Of a DNA stretch of 64,000 bases, positions 37,101 through 48,489 are shown piece by piece. The stretch covers positions 1 to 64,000 of the forward strand of contig JAODTK010005625.1 in assembly GCA_026419785.1 (NCBI GenBank). The letters run 5' to 3'. This DNA comes from Sclerodactyla briareus (lineage: Eukaryota > Echinodermata > Holothuroidea > Dendrochirotida > Sclerodactylidae). Every line of letters starts with the position of its first letter. The stretch's first letter is position 1. Position numbers and translations under genes: made by a program. The notes beneath the pieces are model-generated. The model was not told the DNA's origin. It was given only the letters and a program-made list of their open reading frames with translations, and made no database searches.

Positions 37101-38600
37101 GACAGTTTCGTTTCTCTGTCCTATATTCCAGAGATTCATACATTTTTTCAGCCATTTTTGCTGAAAACAATTGAGAAAAAAAAAAAATCCCAGAACTTCG
37201 CAATGAAACAGTCGTATTATGCGGAAATCATGCGAGTGGCAGAGTACAAAGTGAGAGATAGAGAGCAGCCCCACATTTGTTTTTTTTTATCGAAATTCGG
37301 CCCGGAACTACTAAACTTGGCACAGAATAAGTTAAAATCTGGTTAGAGATAACCTAATGCGAAGTGGAAAGAATGTTCTGAAATTTGTACTAAATGTCGA
37401 AAATTTGATCAATTGGGGGCCCTTGTAAAGGTCAATTGTGCGCGCGTTTGCGCGCAGTGGGTGTTGCTGGTCTGCTCCATATTACGACGCTGTCGTCAAC
37501 TCGGGGCATTGATTAGGATTCGGGCAGAATTTTTTCGGTATTCCAAGGAAGTGTCCCGCGTACGTGGTGAGCGGTGTCGAGTAATTACTGATGCCCCACT
37601 TACTGAAAATATTGCACCAGATTGCCTCTGAGGTTTTTCATCAATTGTGCAAATTTCCAAAGGAGAGGATGACAAACCCCCTCCCCTCCACCACTCCCCC
37701 ATATCGGGGATCCATTTGCCAATCCGTCGGAGAAAACACATCTCTACACCCACCCATTATCACCCCTTCTCTACGCCCTCTGCGTGACTATGCCGTGCTC
37801 GAATCTATGGGGACGTCCCAAGAATCATCAGCGAAACTGCACTATTTCAAGTTGTTTTAATCATTTTTTTCTACTCATACGCTTCATTTGATAATGGTGG
37901 GACGTGATACATTCATTAATGCCAATTGGGGACGACAACCAAATAAAGTTGAAAACCCCTCTGCGTTAGAAGAACAGTAGGCTAGAATTACACCCAAAGA
38001 GAGTTGTATACATGTGCATGGTGATTTGTAAATATAGGTAAAATTATTGTTTTAGCCTCATTGTGGGTTGGGGGGGGGTATGTTTTGTATTATATCCCCC
38101 ACGCCCCCTAACAATCGCCGCCCCTGGCTCTATACCTCAATTTGAGTTCGTTTTAATATTCTAACGGTACTTTGAAAGGGCACGGCAGTGTCATCCAGTC
38201 GTGCTGTCTCTGAAACATGGATAATCAGCGATCTAATACGGGAAGAGGGGGGTGTGCTAAGGGGTTGGGTGGAGGTTGGGTAGACCGGACAAGAGAGAGA
38301 GATACTCCCAAGATTTGATGATTTGAATATTCAAATGGTTCGGTTCGCACAGAAGCCGAAGCCATTTGCCGGATGCCAACGACCTGCACGAGCGTATGCC
38401 GTATGAGTGTCTATGGTAGGCCAATGCCAATTGCTAATGGCTAACTCCAAGTGCCGGACGGGAACATTTGGAGCTACTTTTTTATTTCAAGCTGTTACAA
38501 ACTATTTAAGAGTGTATGAACATTTTCATGCTTGAGTATAACAAATACATCCAATTTCATCAGACACAGAAGAAATGAGGATGTGTGATTCAGTGGCTTC
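34191..38600. other. no supportable gene
   Basis: Protein-like patches near 34.8-35.4 kb occur in all three plus frames without motifs. 35.7-37.9 kb is unique, with a small CpG-richer pocket around 36.97-37.04 kb. A transposon-end remnant lies at 38,062-38,128. Confidence 0.4.
38062..38128. repeat. transposon-end remnant, copy 3
   Basis: A G run, TATGTTTTGTATTATA, then a C run and ACAATCGCCGCCCCTGG. The edge reads CAGGGGCGGCGATTGT on the other strand, close to the 14.64 kb copy. Confidence 0.5.
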
Positions 38601-38620
38601 ATCCTTCCAATTTGAAATCG

Positions 38621-39050
38621 GTGTGACGGACGGAACAAAAACACTGCACTCATTTTCTGAAAAAAACACATAATTTCTGGAAAAGCTATCTGTTGTTGAT
38701 TCAAAGTTTGCTCTCGAACAATGTGCAAATTACTTATTAGTATATAACTATCACAAAAAATAGAATGAAACTAGTAAAATTCTTACCCTTGTAAAACAGG
38801 GGATGTCAACATTGTGAACGGAACGGACCGGACGTAACGGACGGGACATTTTTGACCTTTTTTCATCCTACCTTAATTAGAATTTTAAACTATCAAATTT
38901 GATTATGAGGTAAAAATCAATGGCATAAGGAGAATTAATGGCCACGCACTAACCATAAAACATCAAAATTGTAAAATCTCTAATCAGTCCCAATAGGAAA
39001 TGTGACTGACAGAACGTGACGGACGGGACTTGATGGACGGGACATTTCAG
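38621..39050 (+). repeat. spaced GACGGACGGGAC repeats
   Basis: GTGACGGACGG(G)AC recurs at 38,623, about 38,834 and 39,016, with a fourth GGACGGGAC at 39,034. The ~200-base spacing suggests a decayed tandem repeat. Confidence 0.5.
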
Positions 39051-40429
39051 CTACGGTTTTTCCAGTTTCTGTGATCATTTGAACGTCAAAAAGTAGACAG
39101 TTTCATTTGGCCCCCAATGGTGAACCCATTGAAGCTGAAAGTCTGAAAACCATGAGCTGTCAACTAAGCACCCATTGGAATTTTTGGTGGTGCTATTTTT
39201 TGAAGGGAGTTTTCCAAGGAGGAAATGTATGAAGTGGTTCCAAGAAGGTGGAGTAAGTTATTCTGATACATTTTTGTTACATTGTGTATGGGACATGAGA
39301 AAATTTTAACTTTTTCTATCTTGAAATCATTAGCCCCATTTGGATAACCCACCCCCTTAGCTTGGCTCTATGGAACCTTCCATTTATGGCTATGTCTATT
39401 TCCAGCTTCACCAAGAGGGGGGTTGGCATAAATTAGGTCAATTTTTTGAGAACATCTTCCATAAGCCTAACTTAGACAATGGCGTGGACAGTTCCATTGG
39501 ATCTAAACTATCCTCTCTTTTGTTCCATAGAACTGCTCCTCTTTCGGTTCAAATTGTAGCTTTCACATCCTTTAGAGGGCAATCATTGTACAGTACATAA
39601 AATTGATTGCCTATGGGTTAGGCCTATAAGACCTCTCATCCCCACTTTATCCTCATGTTACCCACACTCTCAGATGTTTCTTTGATGGATATACGTTTTT
39701 GTTGTGTGACCAGGAGGCTAAGCTGGATTAGTGGTTGGCGGACATACTGGTGCTGGGTGAACTAGATCTGCTGAAACACTCTGAAAACTGAGAAGTAGCT
39801 GTGGCTTTTTTTTGCTTTTTGGCTGAGGTTTATCAGTTTTGACCTGGTAAGGTCTCAAAACCTGTACTGAACGGTACTTCAATTGAACTAAAAGTAGAAA
39901 CACAGTCTGTTTAAGATGTTGTTTGTGATATAAAGAGAAGAAATGAAAAGGACACACTGAATATATTGTGACGGCGGGAACAAATGTACGGACAGGAAAA
40001 AGTTTGTGTGGAAGAGTTCTTATCACTCGATATCAGCAAACAATTTTATTTTGCTTTCTGTATGTGGGTATCTCTATCGTAGATAGGAAATAGGCTTAGG
40101 GCCAAAAAGATAATCGAATGAGAAAAAAAGGACTAACTTTTTCATGTTTTTTTTGTGAAGGAGGGTAATTTCACTACATAAAATTGGAAGGTATAGTCAT
40201 TCAGTCAAAAGACATCCACTGGGTAAATAATTTTATTCTGGATTGAAAAAAAGTAGACCAAAGCCATTAAAAAGTAATTTTGAATGACCTGTTTATGTAG
40301 ATTGGAATTGAGAATTTTCTGCATATTTATGTATTTTGAACTTCAATCGTCTCAACTTCAATTCTCATAAAAATGAGTATTTATACTTATTCATTCGGCC
40401 TAAGAACCCAGGGGGCGCTTGCAAAAGGT
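39051..40429. other. no firm gene; two weak frames
   Basis: A 76-codon plus frame (39,370-39,600) and a 102-codon minus frame (39,718-40,026, ending in a proline-rich tail) look mildly protein-like but have no motif and no paired splice sites that stand out. Confidence 0.4.
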
Positions 40430-41130
40430 TACATGATGGGCGTTACGAGAGTATGAGTATAACTTTACAACCGTGTTGTATTTGTTTTGGGGATTACATT
40501 TTCGATGAGACTGGACACTGTGTACGTAAACACCACATCAAAAATCATCGCACAGGTTGAAACCAACAATGTCCTGCTATTTCCACAATCCAGTGTACCA
40601 CCTTCCTCCCCAACAGCCTTCACGATATAAATAAAACTCACAAAAACGATCGTAATTAGGCCGTTAACACAACTAATTTATTATGGATATGCATAGCAAT
40701 ATACATCATAACAAGCTCAAACTATGAATGGACTATGGTAATACAGGACACAGCCTGTGGATTTAAATGTGAAAGTTCAAATACATTGTTAAAACTAATA
40801 ATCTATATCGTTTATCAGTGTGAATGTTTAATCACTCCATTAATTCATGAATTGAGTACGTTAGGTTCTACGCGAGCACAGGCCACAAATCGTTATCGGA
40901 GCGGGTTGACGGAGCGCTCGGCGATTCGGTTTTAGTACCATGTTTTTTTTTGTGTATGGTGTATGGCTGTATGCACTCGCAATGAATCACGCAAAGCGAT
41001 GGGCTACTGCTGGCAGCCAAACAGGAAAATTTTAGGCCGCGCATATCGACTATATTTACACGAGTTTGCACAAAAGTTGCCTGGTGGCGCTACGGGAGAT
41101 GGCGCTTGGCGGGAATGAATATGCGTTATT
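40430..41130 (+). repeat. ~700 bp segment, copy 1 of a diverged direct duplication
   Basis: Landmarks in order are GGGCGTTACGAGAGTA, CATCGCACAGGTTGAAAC, ATGTCCTGCTATTT, ACTCACAAAAACGATC, GGACTATGGTAATACA, AAAACTAATAATC, ATTGAGTACGTTAGG, CGTTATCGGAGC, TACCATGTTTTTTT, TACTGCTGGCAGC and CGGGAGATGGCGC. All recur in order at 46,170-46,900. A shared plus-strand peptide IAQVET-NVLLF is kept in both despite substitutions, so part of the segment may once have coded. Several long frames exist and none is decisive. Confidence 0.8.
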
Positions 41131-41603
41131 TATAGCGTACCAAAGCCAAAGATGGACTTCATGAAAAGCCTTGACTTGTCTATTCGCAGAGGAGACATAT
41201 AATTGGTTTCAAATGAAAGAAACAACTTTGAGGAATTTCGTAACTTGCACCAGTTCGTGGAGTTAGCCTAAGCACTGGCCTTTGTGCCGGAGAGTAGCAA
41301 TAGGCTGTTGTCACCGTTGCAGGTTTTCTAGGCAATAAGTGCAAAACTCCTTTCATAGGTGCACTTCGTGTATCACCACCAAATCCTGATATTTGTTCTG
41401 GTATTCTACTTCATATGAAGATGCAAATTTATTGATATCTGATTTTTCCAACTCAATCAAGCAATTATTTGGGCGGTTTGGCACAATTAATGCATTCCCT
41501 GGAGGCCTAGCCCTTACTGTTTATCATTAGTGGGCTGTGTTCGGAGATCGAAAACAGCCCTTTGAGTTCGAAAGATCAATTTCATTGGAATTCTCAATTT
41601 CAG

Positions 41604-41804
41604 TTAAAGTAGAATGACAAGAAGAAAATATAATGATTTGGACTCCCAGCCTATGTCAGATACTCTCACTTCAACAGAATCCCCAATCTTAATAACAGTG
41701 ACCTTGAGCTCCCCATCAGTGCAGATAACTGTTGATTGTTGAAGACCAATGGTCATGTACATTTGACTGAAACTACCACAATGAAAAGAGGACACGTCAA
41801 AACC
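41604..41804 (-). CDS. candidate exon, minus strand, unknown protein
   Basis: After an acceptor-like GGGTGCAG (minus strand), the frame runs GFDVSSFHCGSFSQMY... through CTDGELKVTVIKIGDSVEVR and on to TAA at 41,604. About 21 of 66 codons start with G and about 23 are purine-N-pyrimidine, a good coding signature. There is no competing long frame on the other strand. A possible donor, GAA|GTGAGA, lies inside, so the exon may end near 41,680 (minus direction) instead of at the stop. Two cysteines and a valine-rich strand pattern suggest an extracellular beta fold, but I recognise no family. It resembles the exon at 42,008-42,322 (shared CTD and SK-x-YFL), implying duplication. Confidence 0.4.
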   Translation of the reverse strand, partial: GFDVSSFHCGSFSQMYMTIGLQQSTVICTDGELKVTVIKIGDSVEVRVSDIGWESKSLYFLLVILL

Positions 41805-42007
41805 CTGCACCCAAATTTGGAGGTTTTAGCATGTAGACTCTTTAATTTTCAATTTACTTTCGATAATTCAAGGTATTCATGACATCACAGGGGGAACATG
41901 CATAGTTCCATTACCCTACACAGTACCTGCTGCATGTTGGCGCCATGATAACAGAAAACGATAAAGGCATTCACTAGTTCTATAGCCTCGGATAATTCTT
42001 TGATATT

Positions 42008-42322
42008 CTATGAGCGATTCTGTAGGTTTGTGAGCCCTGTATGTTTGTGTGGTACAATATTTAAAAAGTATATCTTTGACTTTGTATTATGAGGGATCTT
42101 GCGTTTCCCCCTGTATGTCACAAGGCAAATCTTTGCTGATTGTGTCTTATCGGTACATTCCAATCGGCTGAATCGGTCTGGAGTTTCGGTTGTCATATTG
42201 GAACCACTAGAACGCACCCAAAGTGTAGTCAGATTTGCATGATCATTGGCCGTTAAGGATTGTTCGTCGACCATACTTGTTACGCATGAATCCAGCTTCA
42301 GGCTCCAAGTCACAGTCATCAA
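42008..42322 (-). CDS. candidate exon, minus strand, paralogous to the 41.6 kb exon
   Basis: The minus frame begins near ATG 42,319, reads MTVTWSLKLDSCVTSMVDEQ, continues through LTTLWVRSSGSN to ECTDKTQSAKICLVTYRGKR, and closes at 42,008. Codon use is coding-like (about a quarter or more purine-N-pyrimidine across the first 80 codons). No long plus-strand frame competes. The upstream in-frame stop lies close, and the only nearby AG acceptor is out of frame, so the start is uncertain. A donor-like CTT|GTGACA occurs after ICL. Its upstream flank (GCGATGTCACGAATATTCAA) also resembles that of the 41.6 kb exon, so both probably derive from one duplicated exon unit. Function unknown. Confidence 0.35.
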   Translation of the reverse strand: MMTVTWSLKLDSCVTSMVDEQSLTANDHANLTTLWVRSSGSNMTTETPDRFSRLECTDKTQSAKICLVTYRGKRKIPHNTKSKIYFLNIVPHKHTGLTNLQNRS

Positions 42323-42514
42323 GAAATCCAGAATGTTTACGAATCAACCTGGATGTTTGTAGAGAGAATTGCCGTGATTCATATAGTTCTCATAAATTTG
42401 CTGTTTGTTCTTGAAATTGCATTTCTATAGTCATTAATGTTGCTTTTGACAATTTTGAATATTCGTGACATCGTAGCTCCCTATAGGTATATGTGACTTA
42501 TAACATTATGTGTG

Positions 42515-42680
42515 ACTAGCCACAACTCAGGCGGAAGTGGAAACAGTATTGAGACATCAAGCTTTTATGGTTGTGAGTTCAAAGCCAAGACTGGTGTGGA
42601 GATCATGTATGTGCCGTTATAAACTTGAGCAAGCACTTGTCCTTGATTGCGCGGACCGTGGGCTTCGTTAGGAACCCACT
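42515..42680 (+). mobile_element. tRNA-derived SINE remnant
   Basis: A B-box-like GGTTGTGAGTTCAAAGCC is followed about 60 bases on by ACTTGAGCAAGCACTTGTCC and TTGATTGC. This is the typical body of tRNA-type SINEs in marine animals (CTTGAGCAAG-CACTT-TCC-ATTGC). The A-box half upstream is poorly preserved. Confidence 0.5.
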
Positions 42681-43179
42681 GCGCTTGAGACCCCCCCCCC
42701 CCGCTGCTTGCCATTGTCTTTCGCTTGGATACGGGAGGAGGCTCGGCGCACGTGGGGAGGGCAACCTTGTCCTAAAATAGGTTTACTGGTGGGGGAAGGG
42801 GTAAGGGGTGGCTTTGAACGGTCAGGCATATCATTACATCCTCCTGAAACAGACATGAAACCCAGGCATAGTACCATTGACTAGATGGTGTACTAAGAGT
42901 TTTACCTTGATTGTGAAGGGCAAGTGGGTTGTCATTGAAGGTCGGGCACCCTCCTATATAGCTTTGCCCTCACTATGGCAAATCAATGCTAGTCATGGGC
43001 TCCAAGACATACCGACCTGTGTTAATATTTAATGTTGTATAAAATCAGTCACATGGACATAATCTTCATCTCTCTCTGGGTTCCGAGAAATGGGTCGGAT
43101 CCGAGATTAACTGATCGTTCTTCAGATGGGGCATCAAATGGCAATCCTGGGAGCAGGTTGGGATTTTGTTACAACCCTT

Positions 43180-43330
43180 CCTGTAACATGTTAACTGGCC
43201 CCAACTGGATGCTTGTTATGTGTATTTGTGGCGTCTCCCTACTGAGTACATAACCCTTTGTCTGGGGTCAGGCCAAGGTAATCGAGTTCAACAGAGTCGA
43301 AGTATAAAACCTTGAGAACATGACATATCT
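43180..43330 (+). repeat. AGGTCA-type repeat, isolated unit
   Basis: TAACATGTTAACTGGCCCCAA, GAGTACATAACCC, TGGGGTCAGGCCAAGG and AACAGAGTCGAAGT match the order seen in the 53.8, 61.1 and 63.7 kb arrays. Confidence 0.6.
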
Positions 43331-43439
43331 AGAGTTGCTCAGAAACAGTGAAAGGAATCACTAAGCTTTTGGCTGTCTGGATCGAAAAAAACATTGTTGT
43401 CTGCCCAAAGTATTCCATAGGTAATGCCCTTGTGAGTAC

Positions 43440-43850
43440 AGGTCCCCGATCAGTTCCAGGGTAGGGAAGGAGTAGTGGATGGAGAATAGATTGAACTGAA
43501 GTCAAATTTCCTATGGGCACATCTGAAAAGCGTAAAGTCCTTCCACAGTGTTTGACCCAATTTCAAATCACCGGTACCAGAGCTCTATTAATACTCAATT
43601 TGACTAAAAAACTAAAACTTGCATTGGCATAGTATCATATGGGGACGTGAACTGAGCAGTTCCAGGGTAGGAAGGAGGCATGGACATAGAAATAGAACTG
43701 GACGCAAAATTTCCCCTGGGCACATCTGAAAATCGTAGTCTTCCACAGAGTTTGAACACCCAATGTTTAAATAACCATTACCAAGCTTTAATACTAACAT
43801 TTACTAAACTAACACTTGCATTGGGCATAGTTGCACCTGGGGACGTGACT
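43440..43850 (+). repeat. 206 bp tandem duplication
   Basis: CAGTTCCAGGGTAGG at 43,451 and 43,657, TGGGCACATCTGAAAA, TCTTCCACAG, TTTGACTAAA/TTTACTAAAC, CTTGCATTGG-CATAGT and GGGGACGTGA recur at the same offset. Confidence 0.85.
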
Positions 43851-44094
43851 TGAAACGTTATTGATAGAAATTCATCACCCTTTCCCCCTCTATCCCTTCC
43901 TTCCCCTACACACATCTTAATGCATCTTTGAGCCCTCCTTTCTGTTCCTGCACCCATTGATCTGTTCTATTTTGGCATTTCTAGTTTTGGGAACCTATAA
44001 AACATTACAACCATTTTGGTTAATATTTCCTAGTGCCATATACAAGGTCCCATGTTTTTAATTTGCTCAATTAACGAACATTTTTTTGCTTCAG

Positions 44095-44169
44095 GATGGA
44101 TGCAGCCTCATTTGTTTTGCTATGCCTAATGGCTCTGCTCTCAGCACAATTGCAGTATTATATTATTAT
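44095..44169 (+). CDS. candidate signal-peptide exon
   Basis: A strong acceptor (T-run then GCTTCAG) is followed by G-ATG at 44,096. The frame reads MDAASFVLLCLMALLSAQLQ, then YYII and a stop at 44,171. This is a textbook secretory signal: short polar start, about twelve hydrophobic residues, and small residues (S-A-Q) near a likely cleavage point. A donor-like TAT|GTAACC lies just before the stop. The exon would carry the start codon after a 5' untranslated exon. The larger overlapping frame at 44,086-44,268 is in another phase. Hydrophobic 20-mers do occur by chance in T-rich DNA, so confidence is moderate at best. No downstream partner identified. Confidence 0.3.
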
Positions 44170-44171
44170 GT

Positions 44172-45399
44172 AACCCTATTATGTGTGTGCGTGGGATCAA
44201 TAGCCAGTGGTAGCAAAGTAGTCCTCTTGCATCATCATCTAGGTCAGCAGGACACAATGGATGAGTGAATGTGAAATGGCATGATTATATTTAATAATGC
44301 ACTGTAGTCAGAGGTACACGCTATGAAAACAACCACTTTGTAATACCTTATTCACCACAGTTTCACAGTATAGAATGGAAATTTTCAATGTAAACTTTTT
44401 GAATTCCTGCCTTTCATGCGGAATTATTTGAAAATCAAATCAGATGAGGATCATGACATATTGACTTAATGGTCTTTGTTGGAAAATAATGTTACCCTCA
44501 GCTATCTGCTTGATGGCATTTTTATGAATATTCTTCATTGCTACTAATTAGGACGAGACGTTTGTGTATGTTCTATATTTACTAAACATATCTTATGTGT
44601 TGCAAATAGTGTTGGTGGACACTAATGATTATTAGTTACCTAGACCTGATTGTGGCATGGCAGGCTGTTTCCGTATTCTTTAGGTGTTAATGCACTGTAT
44701 ACCTGAGGTCACAGCCTTTTCACATGAACGTTCCATGGTTCAAGTGCACCTACAGTGTAGTCACACTTAAACACGCTCTGGTGGGTGTGGACCAGGATTT
44801 TCTCCTTAGCTCTATCTCCTTTTAGGCCAGATATTTATAAAACTGTCACTACTATTTGAAAAAGCAACCACTTCATCCCATCTTTTTGGACATTATTGTT
44901 TGATAATATGAGTAAATCTGTGGTGTTTTGTGTTGGTAGTATGTGTAGTTTCCGTCATGGGAGTTTTGAAAGATCGTGCTGCACACTGTGGTTGCGAGCC
45001 TCAAGGGGCCGTGTTTACTTATAACCTTTGACACAAGAGCACTATCATCTCATTAACTGTAACTGTGCCTATTCATAGCCATTGTGTGTCCTTTTACCTC
45101 CACCAATACCTAAACTATTTCCCAATTGTTGATTTAGTAGGGAAGTTGAAAAGCAAAATATGATTCGCTTCTGTCACTAGGCTAGGTTTCATCAACAGTG
45201 AAGGGCTTTTTGTCTTGTCTGTATGAAAGTTTCAGAAGAGACTTTATCGTACTTCCCAAGTTTTTGTATGTATGTATGTCAGCCATATTCGTTAGCAGGA
45301 TTTTTCCAAAAACTGTAGCCAATTTTTTTGGTCACAAACGAAGATCGCTAATGGTAGTTGACCCATTTTAGTATTTTATTGTTTGGTTGTTAGCAAGGT
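44172..45399. other. intron-like, no feature
   Basis: CpG-poor unique sequence with no supportable gene or repeat. Confidence 0.5.
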
Positions 45400-45992
45400 T
45401 ATGGGGCAGTGTGTGTTGCCCCCCGGCCGAGCCCCCTCCCATGTAGATAGTCTAAACTGGAACATGTGGGTTACCCTCCAAGGTAGTCTATAGAGCATGT
45501 TTGTGTTGACCCTCCCATTGTGTGTTGACTCTCCCATGTGGATAGTCTATAGAGCCGTTTGTGTTGACCCCTCCCCATTTGGATAGTCTATGTAGCAGTG
45601 TTGTGTTGACCCGTCCCATGCAGTCTATAGCGCAGTGTGTTTTGACCCTCCAGCAGTCTATGGGTCAGTGTGTGTTGACCCCCGTCCCATGTATATACTA
45701 TAGAGCAGTATGTGTTGACCCTTCACTGTTGATATCTATGAGCAGTGTGGTTGACTCCTTCCCCTTTAGATAGTCCCTATACGCATGTTGGTGACCCCTC
45801 CCATGTAATGTCCATACAACATGGTGTGTTGCCACCCTCCCATGTAGATAGTCTATAGAGCAGTGTGTGTTGACCCTCCTGTTTATATCTATAGAGCAGT
45901 ATGTGTTGACCCTCACATGTAATAGTCTATGAAGCAGTGTGTGTTGACCCCTTCCATGTGGATATTCTATAGAGCAGTCGGTGTGTTTGCCC
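45400..45992 (+). repeat. ~38 bp minisatellite, about 15 units
   Basis: Units read TGTGTTGACCCCTCCCATG, then TAGATAGTCTATAGAGCAG. Successive GTTGACC positions from 45,561 to 45,981 are 34-43 bases apart. Each unit contains the small palindrome ATAGTCTAT-like core. Frames through it are artefacts. Confidence 0.95.
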
Positions 45993-46169
45993 TTGAAGCA
46001 TTTGCAACATGACTTATGGTCTGTTCATGTTCATGGCAAGGTCAATCTATTTCACTAACTCACTAACCCAATATTGCCACTTTCACACCCCCCACCGGCC
46101 ATTGAACATCTGGCCATCTCTAGTTTTGTGGTAACCGTATTCATTCCGCTCAAATGCCCCTGTGGCTTG

Positions 46170-46900
46170 CAAGTTTCAGAATGGGCGTACGAGAGTATAA
46201 CTTTAAAGCTGTTTTGTATTCGTTTGGTGTATTTTTTTGCAGGATTGACACTGTGTACATCAACACATATTCAAAACATCGCACAGGTTGAAACAACAAA
46301 TGTCTTGCTATTTTCATAAAACATAAGCAGTGTTTTCCTCCCCCTCCCCAACCCGCCCTCCCCAATAAATGAAACTCACAAAACGATCTTCATTCAGCTG
46401 TAACATAACAAGTTTATAGGCTATGCATCTGCCGCTATACATAGACATGCTCAAACGAAAAACTACGAATGGGCTATGGTAATACATGGACACATACTGC
46501 ATGCCACCTACACCATTGCCTCGATTGGCATTGATACTGAAGAAGACACAGCCCTGAACTTTGATTGTGAAAGTGCTAAAATCATTGTGAAAACTAATAA
46601 TCAAAATTGTTGTATCCAGTGCAATTGTTGATCACTCCATTCATTCTGGAATTGAGTACCCTATAGGTCTACACGAGACCCATCCCAACATCGTTATCGC
46701 GGAGCATTCGGTTGTAATACCATGTTTTTTTGTGTAGTGTATGGCTTGTAGCACTTGCAGTGCTAGTGCTGTGCTACTACTGCTGGCAGCAAACCGAAAA
46801 TATTTTCATGTCTTTCGGCCGCAGCATATCGATTTTAAAGAGTTCCCAAAATTTGGTAGGGCGCGTACGGGAGATTGGTCGCTTAGACGGAATGAATACC
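46170..46900 (+). repeat. ~700 bp segment, copy 2 of the diverged direct duplication
   Basis: Direct-orientation partner of 40,430-41,130, offset about 5.7 kb. Ends lack obvious terminal repeats, so either segmental duplication or an unrecognised mobile family is possible. A T-run acceptor plus GCAG precedes GATTGACACTGTG, and ATCGCACAG|GTTGAA follows. Confidence 0.8.
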
Positions 46901-48489
46901 GGTTTCGTAGTTCACCTATCCAAACCAGTAGTTTTTGTGAAGTCTTGCTGGAGTGCATGGGCACTGTCTCATTTGTTACTTGTTTGTGTCCCACCCACAC
47001 CCGTGCTCCTGCCTCCCTTAGTGACCATCTGATCTGATATCAGACTATGGGAAAGGATAAAGTGGCCGGTCACACTATAACGATATCGTGTCGTGCAACG
47101 ATTTGATATTAATTGTTCGGCCGATTAATACTGGCCTATTAATGTGACGGCTTGGAACACCCTGCCACATGGATGGAGACTTGATTCGCTCTTTGCCAAA
47201 CCATTTTCCAGTGTGGAAAAGCCCCTCCCGGCGTTTTGAATAATCACCTATTAACTATTTAATCGTTGAAGCGCACGATTTATCGTACTACTCTTACCCT
47301 TTTTCGATATGACGTCATTTCGGAATGAGGTTTTTTTCGACACTTTCGAATCTTGAGAAGGTTATTGCGATAATTGTACTAGTCTTCATGACAATTGTTA
47401 CACACAGACCTCTCCTCCTGGTTCTCCTGAAATCTAAAAAGATCGTGAGCGAACTATAGAAAATCGTTATAAGTGTGACCGTCCCTTTAGGGTTCGCATT
47501 GCACATTGCGTCCTATTAGAGTGAATATACCAAACTCATACAGTTTTACAGTACTACTTTGAATACACATATACAGGAACATCACACAATACTGCAATAT
47601 GGCGTGTGGCTGTGATGAAATTCCTCCAAGAAAAATTCCTTCCATCATTTGGATATCATGGTCTATTGATTTTGTCATCAAATTATTTTTTCAATTAATT
47701 TCAAAACAAACCTTGGAGTGGGTTGCAGGGCTGCAATGGTTGGAATAGATCTATATAACAAATGGTAATTACTGTTTCCTATTTGAAGAAAAACTATACT
47801 GGGTATGCCAAACCACAGGATCAAATGAGCTCATGTGTTTGTTTTAGTTATGATTTTGAATTCATTCATTTAAGTTTCACATTGGCAGGGATGATTCATC
47901 AAACGGTTTTTAGTAGTTAAGATGTTTTTTGAATGAGTTAATCTGGATGTATTACACAGGGGCGTATGCAGAATGTGTCAACCCGTGGCGCAGGTCACTA
48001 GCTATCTGAGCAGAGCACCACCATGGGTTTGGTTTCCTGATCAAGGAGAGATCGTACTCACAGTATGGAGTGTCCACATAGTAATCACAGTTGGAGAGCA
48101 TAATGGCATCAATGATGGGCTTTCCAAAAGTTTTACAGCTGCTCTTTCATCGGCAGTACACTATCTTCCAAGCTTTTTCTTTTTCAAATCTGATGCTAAG
48201 CTTAATTGTGCCTGTTTGAAATGGTTGAAGCTGTTTGAATCTTTCTTCTCCTGAAATAGCATCAATCAAACATAGACATAAAAGTCACCTATCAATGGAC
48301 ATGTATGTAAAAATTGAGTATGGTTCATAAAATTACTGTTAAAATGGCCTTATGTACAGTATGTTCTACCAGTTGCCAGTTTGGCCCATCGAAAAGAATA
48401 GGGGAAAAGCCCCCATTCTGCATACCTGATAGTATTGTCTCCGTGATCAGTCCAAGAGTTTAAGTCCAGACCACGGCCTGTATCTGCAG
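46901..48489. other. no firm gene
   Basis: A 100-codon plus frame begins at 46,730 inside the duplication with a hydrophobic start but no support. 47.95 kb has a CAGGGGCGTATGCAG edge, typical of DNA transposon tips; its partner was not found. Confidence 0.4.

Noticed and set aside
40460-40560. RING-like cysteine/histidine pattern (CCICFGDYIFDETGHC) in the 40,336-40,560 frame.
   Set aside because: Too short for the zinc-binding spacing, and the second duplication copy does not keep this frame.
45400-45992. CRISPR-like array.
   Set aside because: Tandem 38 bp units without unique spacers; an ordinary minisatellite.
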